Source: Butyrivibrio hungatei NK4A153 (GTDB lineage: Bacteria; Bacillota; Clostridia; Lachnospirales; Lachnospiraceae). Taken from it: DNA of 64,000 bases. The stretch is taken from assembly GCF_000424465.1 (NCBI RefSeq), contig NZ_AUJY01000007.1, forward strand, positions 1 to 64,000, in the 5' to 3' direction. Below, piece after piece: positions 52,073 through 62,045 of this stretch (position 1 is its first letter; the number at the start of each line of letters is the position of its first letter). Below the pieces are notes generated by a model. The model made no database searches and was not told the DNA's origin. It was given only the letters and a program-made list of their open reading frames with translations. Both the position numbers and the translations under genes were made by a program.

Positions 52073-53827
52073 TCAGCCAATCTTTCTTTTGCACCATCCG
52101 GAATCGGAATTCTTGATCTGTACGAAGTTCTTATAGATTCCGTCTTTTTCCATAAGTGCATCATGTTTTCCTTTTTCAACAATCTTACCATTGTTTACAA
52201 CAAGGATGCAATCAGAGTCCTTAATAGTCTTAAGTCTGTGTGCGATTATAATGAGCGTCTTACCATTGCAGAGTTCTGAAATTGCCTGCTGGATAGCAGC
52301 TTCATTATCGGCATCGATGCTTGCTGTCGCTTCATCAAGGATAACGATGGGCGAATCCTTAAGAATACATCTTGCAATTGATATTCTCTGTTTTTCACCA
52401 CCTGAAAGTGATGCTCCGCCTTCACCTACCATTGTTTCAAAACCATCGGGAAGGCTCATGATAAAGTCGTAACATCTTGCCTTCTTGGCTGCCTCGATAA
52501 CCTCTTCTCTTGTAGCATCAGGTCTTCCCATGATGATATTGTTGTAAATGGTATCTTTGAAAAGATATACATTCTGAAATACCATACTGATCTGTTCAAG
52601 AAGGTTCTTAAGCGGTACATCTTTTATACTGGTTCCGTTTACCAAAATATCACCCTCATCAATATCCCAGAATCTCGCCATAAGATTTGCAAGTGTACTC
52701 TTTCCGCTTCCGGAAGGGCCCACAAGCGCTATTGTTTCGCCCTCATTAACCTTGAACGAAACATTGCTGATCGTCTCTTTTGCATCATATGAGAATCTTA
52801 CATTCTTAAACTCAACGGCAGGCACGCCTTCTTTTGCAGTTGTTATCTTCTTATTTCCCGAATCAGAGAGTTCCTGCTCATTCATAACTTCTTCGATTCT
52901 GTCAAGGCACTTATCCATGATTGTAAGCTTCTCAGATTCCATATATGCAACTCTCAAAGGAATAAATACATTAAGCATGAAAAGAGTTACTCCAAGAAAT
53001 GCCGTTATATCTATCGTTCCGTTTAAAAATAGGATTGAAGCCACAAAACCAAGCGCTACAGAACAGATCTCAAAAATGATATTTATGGCAATTCCCAAAG
53101 GAATCATCTTACCTTCAAATCGTAAACTTTCTTCACATGACTTCTCGAAATTATCACTCATTTCTTTTGACTTATCTCCGAGAAGATTGTAAGTCTTGGT
53201 GATTCCGATTCCTTCTATGTAATCAAGAACTGCTTTTGTAAGTCTTTCGCTCTGCTCCTGTCTTTCACCCGAAAGAGTTATGCCTCTTCTGTATTTCACT
53301 TCACCGGCCAAGACCAAAACCAATGATCCTATAAGTGCAACTGCGCCGAGCGCCGGATTAAAAACAAGCATGAATACTGTAAAGATTGCAGCTGAGAAAA
53401 GATAGCTCATTGTATCCGCAAGTGTCATCATTGAGTTTTCCTCAATAAATACCATATCTGTTGAAAGAACCGAGCTGATCTTACCGATGTTTCCAGCTGT
53501 AAAATATCCCATCGGAAGCTTTCTTAAATGCTCACCAAGCTTTATTCTCATATCAGCCATGAGCATAAATCCCGCAGCTGACTGAAGTCTGTCTGAGGCG
53601 TGGATGAAGATTGCCTGCGCAATAACACATCCAAGCAGCATAAATCCATATTTTACAAAACTTCCCGCTACAAGCGTTCCCTTAAAGAACTCGTCAACCA
53701 TAAGAACCGTCAATATGATTACCGCATTCTGAAGAACTGATTTCAAAAAGGAAAAAATAAAAGCAATCTGTATCCTTCCTTTATATTTTCCCGAACAGTC
53801 TATAATTCTTTTTATTGCCCCGATCAT
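52073..53827 (-). CDS. ABC transporter, fused membrane and ATPase domains (second YbtP/Q-like pair, half 2)
   Basis: A 584-residue half-transporter: type IV membrane domain (about 1-320), then Walker A GPSGSGKST, signature LSGGEKQRISIARC, Walker B IVILDEATASID and H-loop IAHR. It overlaps its partner by 4 bp. It corresponds to 17189-18928 in the other pair. The overall setting (siderophore genes, same operator) suggests transport of the metallophore in one direction or the other. Confidence 0.9.
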   Translation of the reverse strand: MIGAIKRIIDCSGKYKGRIQIAFIFSFLKSVLQNAVIILTVLMVDEFFKGTLVAGSFVKYGFMLLGCVIAQAIFIHASDRLQSAAGFMLMADMRIKLGEHLRKLPMGYFTAGNIGKISSVLSTDMVFIEENSMMTLADTMSYLFSAAIFTVFMLVFNPALGAVALIGSLVLVLAGEVKYRRGITLSGERQEQSERLTKAVLDYIEGIGITKTYNLLGDKSKEMSDNFEKSCEESLRFEGKMIPLGIAINIIFEICSVALGFVASILFLNGTIDITAFLGVTLFMLNVFIPLRVAYMESEKLTIMDKCLDRIEEVMNEQELSDSGNKKITTAKEGVPAVEFKNVRFSYDAKETISNVSFKVNEGETIALVGPSGSGKSTLANLMARFWDIDEGDILVNGTSIKDVPLKNLLEQISMVFQNVYLFKDTIYNNIIMGRPDATREEVIEAAKKARCYDFIMSLPDGFETMVGEGGASLSGGEKQRISIARCILKDSPIVILDEATASIDADNEAAIQQAISELCNGKTLIIIAHRLKTIKDSDCILVVNNGKIVEKGKHDALMEKDGIYKNFVQIKNSDSGWCKRKIG

Positions 53828-55590
53828 GCAAATGCCTCCTTCATTGTTACCTTACTGCCTTTACCTGCAGCAGACCACTCCTTTGCGCCTTCAGACAATT
53901 CCCAAAGGTTTTTGTACATTTCAGAAGTCTTAAGAAGTTCATCATGAGTTCCCTGCGCCTGAATCTTGCCGTTTTTCATAACTACGATCTTGTCTGAATT
54001 CTTGATTGAATACAATCTGTGAGCTATTACTATTACAGTCTTGTTTGAAATAAGCTCTGCTATCGCATTGTTCATCTTCTCTTCATTTTCGGGATCCATA
54101 AATGCAGTAGCTTCATCAAGAACAATAATCGGTGCATCTTTTAATATAGCTCTTGCAAGCGCGATTCTCTGTCTCTCACCACCTGATAACATCTTTCCTG
54201 CAGCACCTGACGTTGAATATATTCCATTCTCAAGTCTCTTGAGGAATTCTCCGCACTGCGCTTTGTTTGCAGCTTCAATTACTTCCGCATCGGAAGCTCC
54301 GGGCTTTCCAAGTCTGATATTCTCAAGGATACTCATGTTAAAAAGGAACTGTTCCTGTGATACATAAGATATCTCGCGGTTCAGAGCTTCCAACGTCATA
54401 CCTGTGATATCCTGTCCGCCAATCTTTACACTTCCTCCGGTAACATCATAGAAATGTACCAGAATCTTTGCCAAAGTTGACTTTCCGCTTCCTGACTCAC
54501 CTACAAGTGCCGTTACGGTATTTTCCGGAATTGTAAGGCTTACATCTTCTATTACATCCACTTTTTTGTCATAAGAGAATTTTACATTCTTAAATTCAAT
54601 CGAATGATCTTTTCCCTCAAAAGACTTAGTTCCCTGCTTAAGAGGCTCTGCCGAAAGAATATTTTCCAAAGCAGTGATCTTAAAGTTAAGCTGAGGAAGA
54701 ACACTCATAAATGTGAGCGCTCTTAAAATAGTAGGTCCTATTGAGAAAGTCATGCACATAACAAGCAGGAAATTTGAAAGAGTTGAACTTCCCGTATATA
54801 CAAAATATCCTCCGATAGGAAGTGTCAAAAGAGCTACACAAGGAAGGAAACTTCCGTATAAAGCCATCCATGGCCAACAGATCTTGTACCATGCAAGAGT
54901 GAAATCCCTGTAACTCATGACATCCCCTGAAAATCTCTTGTAGCTGTCACCGTCACGTCCAAAGATCTTTACAACTTCCATGCCGTTTACATACTCAACG
55001 ATGGTATCATTCATTTTCTGAGCAGAAGCATAATAATCACCCATCTTGCTTGTTCCCGCACCATACATGGCAAACATTGCCACCATTCCGATGGGAAGAG
55101 ACGCAAGTGAAAGAAGCGCAAGCTTCCAGTCAATAAAGAACATACTGACAATTACAAGAACCGGAACCACAATATTGGAAAAACCTTCCGGAAGTGCATG
55201 TGCGATAAGAAGTTCCATATTATCGATATCATCAATAAATACTTTCTTAAGCGATCCCACGCCAAGCTCCTGAATAACTCCAAGCGGAAGATTCTCCATC
55301 TTTTTCTGGAGAGATATTCTCAGGTTCTTAAGTGTCTGATAAGCACTGAAATGTGATCTATCCAATCCGTAAATATATAATGCAACGTATATAAAACCAC
55401 AGATCAACATTATAACTGCCCATTTAGCATAGAAAGAAATACTCGTCTCTCCTCCCGTCGCACCATCTATCATTTTATAGATAGCCACGAACTGCAAAAC
55501 ATTAAATGCCAGTCCTACAACCAGCATGAACATTGCCAGAAAAGTATATTTCTTATACTTCCCCGTATACTCCAAAACCTTTTTTAACAT
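53824..55590 (-). CDS. ABC transporter, fused membrane and ATPase domains (second YbtP/Q-like pair, half 1)
   Basis: A 588-residue half-transporter with membrane domain 1-320 and ATPase: Walker A GESGSGKST, signature LSGGERQRIALARA, Walker B IIVLDEATAFMDPE and H-loop IAHR. The DEATAF(M)DPE form matches 18925-20700. It is the first gene of the operon, with GGAGGAAG before the start and an operator 20 bp upstream. Confidence 0.9.
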   Translation of the reverse strand: MLKKVLEYTGKYKKYTFLAMFMLVVGLAFNVLQFVAIYKMIDGATGGETSISFYAKWAVIMLICGFIYVALYIYGLDRSHFSAYQTLKNLRISLQKKMENLPLGVIQELGVGSLKKVFIDDIDNMELLIAHALPEGFSNIVVPVLVIVSMFFIDWKLALLSLASLPIGMVAMFAMYGAGTSKMGDYYASAQKMNDTIVEYVNGMEVVKIFGRDGDSYKRFSGDVMSYRDFTLAWYKICWPWMALYGSFLPCVALLTLPIGGYFVYTGSSTLSNFLLVMCMTFSIGPTILRALTFMSVLPQLNFKITALENILSAEPLKQGTKSFEGKDHSIEFKNVKFSYDKKVDVIEDVSLTIPENTVTALVGESGSGKSTLAKILVHFYDVTGGSVKIGGQDITGMTLEALNREISYVSQEQFLFNMSILENIRLGKPGASDAEVIEAANKAQCGEFLKRLENGIYSTSGAAGKMLSGGERQRIALARAILKDAPIIVLDEATAFMDPENEEKMNNAIAELISNKTVIVIAHRLYSIKNSDKIVVMKNGKIQAQGTHDELLKTSEMYKNLWELSEGAKEWSAAGKGSKVTMKEAFA

Positions 55591-55610
55591 TGCTTCCTCC
55601 TGTCTTTGTC

Positions 55611-55626
55611 GTTAGGTATTGCTAAC
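55611..55626. promoter_or_regulatory. GTTAG-N6-CTAAC operator of the second ABC pair
   Basis: GTTAGGTATTGCTAAC, 20 bp upstream of the start at 55590. It directly follows (minus strand) the terminator of the DUF3793 gene; the -35/-10 is not clear. Confidence 0.72.
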
Positions 55627-55634
55627 GGAATAAT

Positions 55635-55699
55635 AAAAAAATCGCAGAGGATGATAATTAAATTATTGATAATCCTTTTATCACCCTCTACGATTTTTA
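55635..55699 (-). terminator. Terminator of the DUF3793 gene
   Basis: A long hairpin with arms 55636-55656 and 55678-55698. The two differences between arms are G-U pairs in minus-strand RNA, and T6-7 follows on that strand. Confidence 0.75.
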
Positions 55700-55759
55700 A
55701 TACTACCTCATATAACTGTAAAGTCAATACAGTTCAGACTTTGGTATTGATAAGTTTTC

Positions 55760-56311
55760 TCAGCAGACAACAGTAAGTTGCTCCAAAGGTACTCCGTTTC
55801 TGTGCGCTGTGCTGTAGATTTCTGTAACCTTCTTGTATTTATCGAATGTCTCAAGCGCTGACTTGGTGTCGCCGTAAACTTTCCAGAAGCCTGTGTATTT
55901 CACGCCCTCATCAGGGCTTTTCATGAATCCCAAAACATCTGCCACGGGATATCCGAGAAAAAGACCTATCTCATGCGGAAACTTTGCATCCTGTCTCAAA
56001 TGCTTCGCAAGTTCCGCAACGCACAGATCTGCGTTAGTGTATGAGTAGCCTTTTTCTTTGAGGACTTTGCATACTTCTTTATTCGCAAAATCTCTTTTTA
56101 AAAAATCAGGTCTGTAAACATAGATAAGGACTCGCTTTTCGTAATACTTTACGGGTATCATTCGCAGTCCTTTCTTCGCAAACCTGTAATTAAAGTCTCT
56201 CACTTCTTTGTTAAAACTCTCCCTGTCATCGATATCGACAGTAAAAAGATTTCCTGTTTTGAGCCCCGCCAAAGTCGGTGAACAAAGACTTATAAGTAAT
56301 TGATCTCCCAT
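55760..56311 (-). CDS. DUF3793-family protein
   Basis: A 183-residue soluble protein recognised as DUF3793 by its course: LISLCSPTLAGLKTGNLF, the RMIPVKYYEKRVLIYVYRP segment, FPHEIGLFLGYPVADVLGF and KYTGFWKVYGD. Function is not established. In clostridia these genes often neighbour flavodoxin, as here (divergent, 230 bp apart), and both are preceded by the same operator, which suggests a role in iron-poor growth. Confidence 0.8.
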   Translation of the reverse strand: MGDQLLISLCSPTLAGLKTGNLFTVDIDDRESFNKEVRDFNYRFAKKGLRMIPVKYYEKRVLIYVYRPDFLKRDFANKEVCKVLKEKGYSYTNADLCVAELAKHLRQDAKFPHEIGLFLGYPVADVLGFMKSPDEGVKYTGFWKVYGDTKSALETFDKYKKVTEIYSTAHRNGVPLEQLTVVC

Positions 56312-56361
56312 TACTCCTCCAAATCATTTTTTCTAATTTGATAATTGGCATCATACGTTGT

Positions 56362-56377
56362 GTTAGCTGCACCTAAC
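56362..56377. promoter_or_regulatory. GTTAG-N6-CTAAC operator of the DUF3793 gene
   Basis: GTTAGCTGCACCTAAC, 50 bp before the DUF3793 start. TATTCT lies just upstream on the minus strand (near 56390) and may be the -10. Confidence 0.72.
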
Positions 56378-56463
56378 GCATATGCAGAATACTCTCTTTT
56401 CCTGCATGTTTATGGCACTTTCTCAATCAGTAAAATATTGAAAAATATTATCATGTTTTTTTA

Positions 56464-56492
56464 TTGATATTTATGTTAGCATTTGCTAACGT
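56464..56492 (+). promoter_or_regulatory. Flavodoxin promoter with operator in the spacer
   Basis: -35 TTGATA (56464-56469), 17-bp spacer, -10 TAACGT (56487-56492). Operator GTTAGCATTTGCTAAC (56475-56490) fills the spacer and enters the -10, the same design as the small-RNA promoter at 10621-10649. Confidence 0.75.
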
Positions 56493-56543
56493 ATTTTTCA
56501 AGAGCATGACTCGCGAAATTGCTCAGAAAGGATGATCATTTTT

Positions 56544-56975
56544 ATGAGTAAAGTTAAAGTAGTTTTTTGGAGTGGAACAGGAAATACTCAGGCAATGGCC
56601 GATGCAGTGGCAAACGGAATCACAAGTGCAGGCGGCGAAGCTGAGGTAACAACATTTGACGCTATCAGCGCAGCTGATGCAGCAAAAGATACTGTTATCG
56701 CATTCGGTTGCCCCGCTATGGGAGCAGAAGTACTCGAAGAGACAACAGTTGAGCCATTCATGGCTGATTATGAAGGTTTTGCAAGTGGCAAGAAGATTGC
56801 GCTCTTTGGTTCATACGGCTGGGGAGACGGCCAGTGGATGCGTGACTGGCAGGACAGACTTACATCTGCAGGCGCAACCATCATTGGCGGCGAAGGTGTG
56901 ATGGCTAACGGTGCCCCCGACGAAGACGCAATTTCAGCCCTTGAAGATCTCGGAAGACAGCTTGCGCAGGCATAA
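56544..56975 (+). CDS. Flavodoxin
   Basis: A 143-residue electron carrier binding FMN. The phosphate loop is WSGTGNTQAMADAV, followed by GCPAMGAEV and LFGSYGWGDGQWMRDW (isoalloxazine loops). The start at 56544 is chosen because AGAAAGGA lies 12-15 bases upstream; the ATG at 56532 is too close to it. Flavodoxin replaces ferredoxin when iron is short, which fits the operator over its promoter. A bidirectional terminator follows. Confidence 0.95.
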   Translation: MSKVKVVFWSGTGNTQAMADAVANGITSAGGEAEVTTFDAISAADAAKDTVIAFGCPAMGAEVLEETTVEPFMADYEGFASGKKIALFGSYGWGDGQWMRDWQDRLTSAGATIIGGEGVMANGAPDEDAISALEDLGRQLAQA

Positions 56976-57026
56976 ACCCTTAACACAACAAACATGTATT
57001 TAACCCCGTAAAATTCATATAACGTA

Positions 57027-57062
57027 AAAAGACGTGTAGCACCATTGCTACACGTCTTTTTT
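57027..57062. terminator. Bidirectional terminator between flavodoxin and enolase
   Basis: A perfect 15-bp stem (57027-57041 with 57046-57060), A-run on one side and T-run on the other, serving the convergent flavodoxin and enolase genes. Confidence 0.9.
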
Positions 57063-57099
57063 GGCCACTGTCCCTTAGGACCACTTCATTTGTCGCTTC

Positions 57100-58425
<1,326 letters not shown>

Positions 58426-58446
58426 TTAAACACAGAATTCCCCTTC

Positions 58447-58603
58447 AGCGTACTGGCACGTTGACTTTTGATCAATTACGAAGTGAAATAATTCATGTAC
58501 AAGGCGGAGACCATCGTCGATGCGAGCATCGACGATTGACGACAACGCAGTACATGGATTATTTCGCAAGTAATTTATCTAATTGTCATCTTGCCAGTAC
58601 GCT
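58447..58603. repeat. 157-bp imperfect palindromic element upstream of enolase
   Basis: The ends are inverted copies (AGCGTACTGGCA at 58447-58458 and its complement at 58592-58603). Long inner stretches also pair, such as AATTACGAAGTGAAATAAT with the complement of a near-identical stretch at about 58549-58575. The centre holds a second hairpin ATCGTCGAT-GCGAGC-ATCGACGAT. Structure and size fit a MITE or large REP-like element. It lies between the operator-bearing promoter and eno, so it would be transcribed as a long hairpin in the leader. Confidence 0.75.
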
Positions 58604-58661
58604 AGTAGCCGATTCATAAGTCCGGCTAATCAAAAGAGGAATTCACATGATTTACTCAAGT

Positions 58662-58713
58662 GTTAGCAGATGCTAACACCGCATATTTTATTATAGCTTT
58701 TTTTGCATGTCAA
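58662..58713 (-). promoter_or_regulatory. Promoter and operator upstream of enolase
   Basis: Minus strand: -35 TTGACA (58708-58713), 17-bp spacer, -10 TAAAAT (58685-58690), then operator GTTAGCAGATGCTAAC (58662-58677) at the start site. The only gene in this direction is eno, 260 bp away beyond the palindromic element. The rest of 58402-58791 holds no gene I can support. Confidence 0.7.
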
Positions 58714-58791
58714 CGAATCAGACGTGTTTTAGGGGTTAATGAGAAATAGTATCATTTTTTATTAAAGCCACAATCTTTACATATTTATGGA

Positions 58792-59739
58792 TCATAGTAC
58801 CCCCTTCAGAACCTCCTTAAGTGTATCCGCCGATGCCTTTAGCGCTTTCTTTTCCTCATCGCTGAGTCTGATGGGGACTGCACCCTCAACACCGCTTCTT
58901 CCAACAATTGCCGGCATACTGAGCGCAACATCGTCTATTCCGAACTCGCCATGCTGAATACTTGATACGGGAAGGATTGACTTTTCATCTCTTACAATGG
59001 CTTCACATATACGTCTTACACTCATTGCAATTCCGTAGTATGTTGCGCCCTTTTTCTCGATGATCTTATATGCACTGTTCTTTACATTCTCAGCAATCTC
59101 TTTCATTGATTTCTCATGTTCGAAATGACCTCTCATCTCACAGAAATCATTGAGCGGAATTCCCGATACGTTCGCACTGCTCCAAGCCGCGATCTCGCTG
59201 TCTCCGTGTTCGCCTATAATGCAGGCATGAACAGATCTGCTGTCAATCTTAAGATGTTCTCCGAGAAGATATTTAAGCCTTGCGGTATCAAGCACGGTAC
59301 CTGAACCGAATACTCTGTTCTCAGGAAATCCACTGAGTTTTGCCGCCGCATATGTAAGTATGTCTACAGGATTAGCAACAATAAGAAGGATTCCTTCCGT
59401 GTTATATTTTGCAATCTCGGGAATGATGGATTTAAAGATTCCGACATTCTTTTTTACCAGATCAAGTCTTGTTTCGCCCGGCTTCTGACCCGCACCTGCA
59501 GTCACAACGACAACCGCCGCATCCTCAGCATCTTTATAATCACCTGCATATATCTGCACAGGCTTTGCAAAAGGAAGTCCGTGACTTATATCAAGAGCTT
59601 CACCCTCTGCCTTTTCTTTGTTCACATCTATCAGCACCATTTCAGAAAACAAGCCGCTTTCCATAAGTGCAAATGCTGATGCCGATCCGACAAATCCACA
59701 ACCTACTACCGCTACTTTTCTTTCATTTAATGTTGCCAT
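58792..59739 (-). CDS. ldh: L-lactate dehydrogenase
   Basis: A 315-residue NAD-dependent LDH reducing pyruvate to lactate. The start at 59739 has a strong AAGGAGGT six bases upstream; the ATG at 59796 would add 19 residues. Motifs: VVGCGFVGSASA (NAD site), TAGAGQKPGETR (active-site loop with substrate Arg), VANPVDILTY, SGTVLDTAR and the catalytic His in IGEHGDSE. Malate-dehydrogenase activity is unlikely given the GQKPGETR loop. Confidence 0.95.
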   Translation of the reverse strand: MATLNERKVAVVGCGFVGSASAFALMESGLFSEMVLIDVNKEKAEGEALDISHGLPFAKPVQIYAGDYKDAEDAAVVVVTAGAGQKPGETRLDLVKKNVGIFKSIIPEIAKYNTEGILLIVANPVDILTYAAAKLSGFPENRVFGSGTVLDTARLKYLLGEHLKIDSRSVHACIIGEHGDSEIAAWSSANVSGIPLNDFCEMRGHFEHEKSMKEIAENVKNSAYKIIEKKGATYYGIAMSVRRICEAIVRDEKSILPVSSIQHGEFGIDDVALSMPAIVGRSGVEGAVPIRLSDEEKKALKASADTLKEVLKGVL

Positions 59740-59764
59740 GACGTACCTCCTTTTTACTGATATA

Positions 59765-60391
59765 CTAAGCAATCTCAGGTTTTCTGATAAGGTCATACAT
59801 ATGGAAGTTCTCTCCGCAATTTCTTACTCGGTCAAGCTCCATTCCAAGATATCTGTACCTTTCGCTCTTATCCTTATCATCGGTGTCAAGAATTACAGAA
59901 ATGCCTTTTTTATCTGCCATATCATATACATACTTTAGCATCTTCTTCATAAATCCCTGTTTCTGAAACTCTTTTCTAACTACCAAAACTTCGATCTTAA
60001 TGAATTTCTTTTTGGCTTTTTTCATTCTTGTTTCGATGGAATGACCATTAGAAAAGCATGCTGAAATGAACTCTTTCATCTTCCTGAATCCGCCGAGGGC
60101 TCTTTTCTCTGCAGATATCATCTTCATTCCGTCTACGAAACCGACAGTGCCTACTCCTTCTCCCGAAAGCACCAAAAAGCCTTCTCTTTTCTCAGAAGTC
60201 GTGTACAAGATACCACTTCTGTAGGCAGCTCTGATAATTCCGCCAATGTATGTATACATACTTTCTCTATTTGGAATGAACTTTATAAGTCCTTGGTCTT
60301 CTTTGTTATATTCATAATCGTAAAATGCGTCAGCTATCTGCCTTGAGATAGCCTCAACTTCCGAATCAGACAATCCTGCAAGCTTAATCAT
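59765..60391 (-). CDS. GNAT-like acetyltransferase
   Basis: About 208 residues from ATG 60391; an upstream in-frame start at 60475 would overlap the truncated methyltransferase. The C-terminal half has the acetyl-CoA pattern IEVLVVRKEFQKQGFMKKMLKYVYD (motif A, R/Q-x-x-G-x-x), then ILDTDDKDKSERYRYLGMELDRVR as in motif B. The target is unknown. It overlaps the truncated gene upstream by 8 bp and may be translated with it. Confidence 0.72.
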   Translation of the reverse strand: MIKLAGLSDSEVEAISRQIADAFYDYEYNKEDQGLIKFIPNRESMYTYIGGIIRAAYRSGILYTTSEKREGFLVLSGEGVGTVGFVDGMKMISAEKRALGGFRKMKEFISACFSNGHSIETRMKKAKKKFIKIEVLVVRKEFQKQGFMKKMLKYVYDMADKKGISVILDTDDKDKSERYRYLGMELDRVRNCGENFHMYDLIRKPEIA

Positions 60392-60674
60392 TTTTTCCCT
60401 TTCTTGCAACAAGGTGCAGCCTAAACTTGGGCGCAGCTTCAAGCCCCGTGTAATGCTTATTCGGATTCTTTTCATAGAGTAATGAAATCATCGGTCCTGT
60501 TCCACATCCGCAATCAAGAAGATCATGATACTCCTCTTTATCAAGCTCAGATGCAATATATGGATAATCCTCCTTACACATTTCATATATTCCCGCTTTA
60601 TCTGATTCATATATTTCAGCCGCCTGGGTAAACTCTTTTACTGTAAGATCTTTGTATTCTCTGTCTGTTCTCAT
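60384..60674 (-). pseudogene. Truncated SAM methyltransferase (N-terminal part)
   Basis: A 96-residue ORF that begins as a normal class I methyltransferase (KEFTQAAEIYESDKAGIYEMC, then LLDCGCGTGPMISLLYEKNP, HYTGLE) and breaks after the second strand into an unrelated basic tail. Two thirds of the catalytic domain are missing, so it cannot be active. It runs directly into the GNAT gene, which suggests a deletion joined the two. Confidence 0.7.
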
Positions 60675-60685
60675 TTTTCGTCACC

Positions 60686-61450
60686 TCACTTTTTGCCTAT
60701 TAAAAGAGTAGAACCGGAAAGTCCCATCCATGAAGCTTCCCACTTGCTCATGAACATTCCGTTTGTCGTATCAACAAGTCTTACCTGCTCATAGCCCATA
60801 TCTTTGAGTTTCTTTGCAAAGCTCTCCATATCTCCGTATTTGCTTTTAGACATAATGTCATGGATTGCGAAAGTTCCGCCTTTCTTAAGAGTCCTTAGTG
60901 TCTCAAGCAAGATTGCCTGTCTGTCCTTACTTGGAATATTATGATATACGTAATTGCTTGTCACCGCATCAAAAGTCTCATCGCCAAAATCAAGCTTCAC
61001 AGCATCACCCTGCTGAAAGGTTGTATTTAAAACACCTTCTGCGACAGCATTGCTTTCGCATAGATTTTTGCTAAAAGAAGCATACTCTTTGCCCCATCTG
61101 TCTATTCCAATCATTTTTGCACCCGGATTTTTCCTGGCACATGCAATGGTAAGCGCCGCGCTTCCGCATCCGACATCAAGGCCAACACCACCGTCAGGAA
61201 TAACCACATATGAAGACACTCCTTCAATTATCTGCTTTGACATCTGCCTTGTTCCGTTATAAGAAAAAGCTCTGTACATAAGAAACATCCATATAGTCAT
61301 AAATGCACTCAGCACCGTAAGAACCAACAAAATCTTTCCGATTATTGTTCCGATTCCCACTAAGCAAGTTAACGCACATAACACTACTGTTGATATAAGC
61401 GCCCCTTTTATCATTCCCTTCGGCATCCAGTTTTTATAATTCGCTTTCAT
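60686..61450 (-). CDS. Membrane-anchored SAM methyltransferase
   Basis: 254 residues: two hydrophobic helices (about 14-60: GALISTVVLCALTCLVGIGTI and ILLVLTVLSAFMTIWMF) anchor a C-terminal class I methyltransferase with GLDVGCGSAALTIA, MIGIDRW, FDAVTSNYVYHN and LKKGGTFAIHDI. Such anchored enzymes are common beside similar genes in Lachnospiraceae. The substrate is unknown. Confidence 0.8.
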   Translation of the reverse strand: MKANYKNWMPKGMIKGALISTVVLCALTCLVGIGTIIGKILLVLTVLSAFMTIWMFLMYRAFSYNGTRQMSKQIIEGVSSYVVIPDGGVGLDVGCGSAALTIACARKNPGAKMIGIDRWGKEYASFSKNLCESNAVAEGVLNTTFQQGDAVKLDFGDETFDAVTSNYVYHNIPSKDRQAILLETLRTLKKGGTFAIHDIMSKSKYGDMESFAKKLKDMGYEQVRLVDTTNGMFMSKWEASWMGLSGSTLLIGKK

Positions 61451-61592
61451 ACTCTTCCTCCCTAACTAAACCTGTATCTTAAACATTTTTGTTAGGGCTA
61501 TCTGTTACGATTTGATTCCATTTGGTTTCAGCTGTCCATATTACATGGACTGTATCAGCTAATGTTATCAAATTGTTATCATGGTGGTGTTA

Positions 61593-62045
61593 TCACGCTA
61601 GGTTTTTTTGAAACAACTGGTCTTCAGTTCCATATACGGTTTTGAAATCACCGATTTTTTCAAACCCGTATTTCTCATACAATCCCTGTTCACCGCTCAT
61701 AATATAAATCCTCTCATAACCAATGGATCTGGCATAGTCCGAAGCGACATTAATCATTCGTTCAGAAACTCTCTTTCCTCTGCTTTTTTCATCAACAAAA
61801 ACAAATCCAATAAATGGTGTATATGGGGCATCATCCGGCAATTCATCTTTCTTAGCAAAAGTACAATATCCGATGATTTCTTCGCCCTCACTAGCAACGA
61901 ACACGCGCTCTGTTTCCGAGAACTCTTTGTTACGCATCATCTTGGCAAGATACGGTCCGGCCTTCCATGAACAGTTTTCCGCGAAGGAAATTGTTTTGTC
62001 CCAAAGCGGATGACCATATGTCATAACTGATATTTCCACGCTCAT
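61593..62045 (-). CDS. GNAT-family N-acetyltransferase
   Basis: About 150 residues. The ATG at 62045 overlaps the stop of the broken GNAT gene by 4 nt (ATGA); a TTG at 62057 with AAAGG upstream is the alternative. It contains PFIGFVFVDEKSRGKRVSERMINVASDYA (motif A with R-G-K-R-V) and YGFEKIGDFKTVYG (motif B). It belongs to the small-molecule or resistance-type GNATs; the target is not predictable. Confidence 0.82.
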   Translation of the reverse strand: MSVEISVMTYGHPLWDKTISFAENCSWKAGPYLAKMMRNKEFSETERVFVASEGEEIIGYCTFAKKDELPDDAPYTPFIGFVFVDEKSRGKRVSERMINVASDYARSIGYERIYIMSGEQGLYEKYGFEKIGDFKTVYGTEDQLFQKNLA

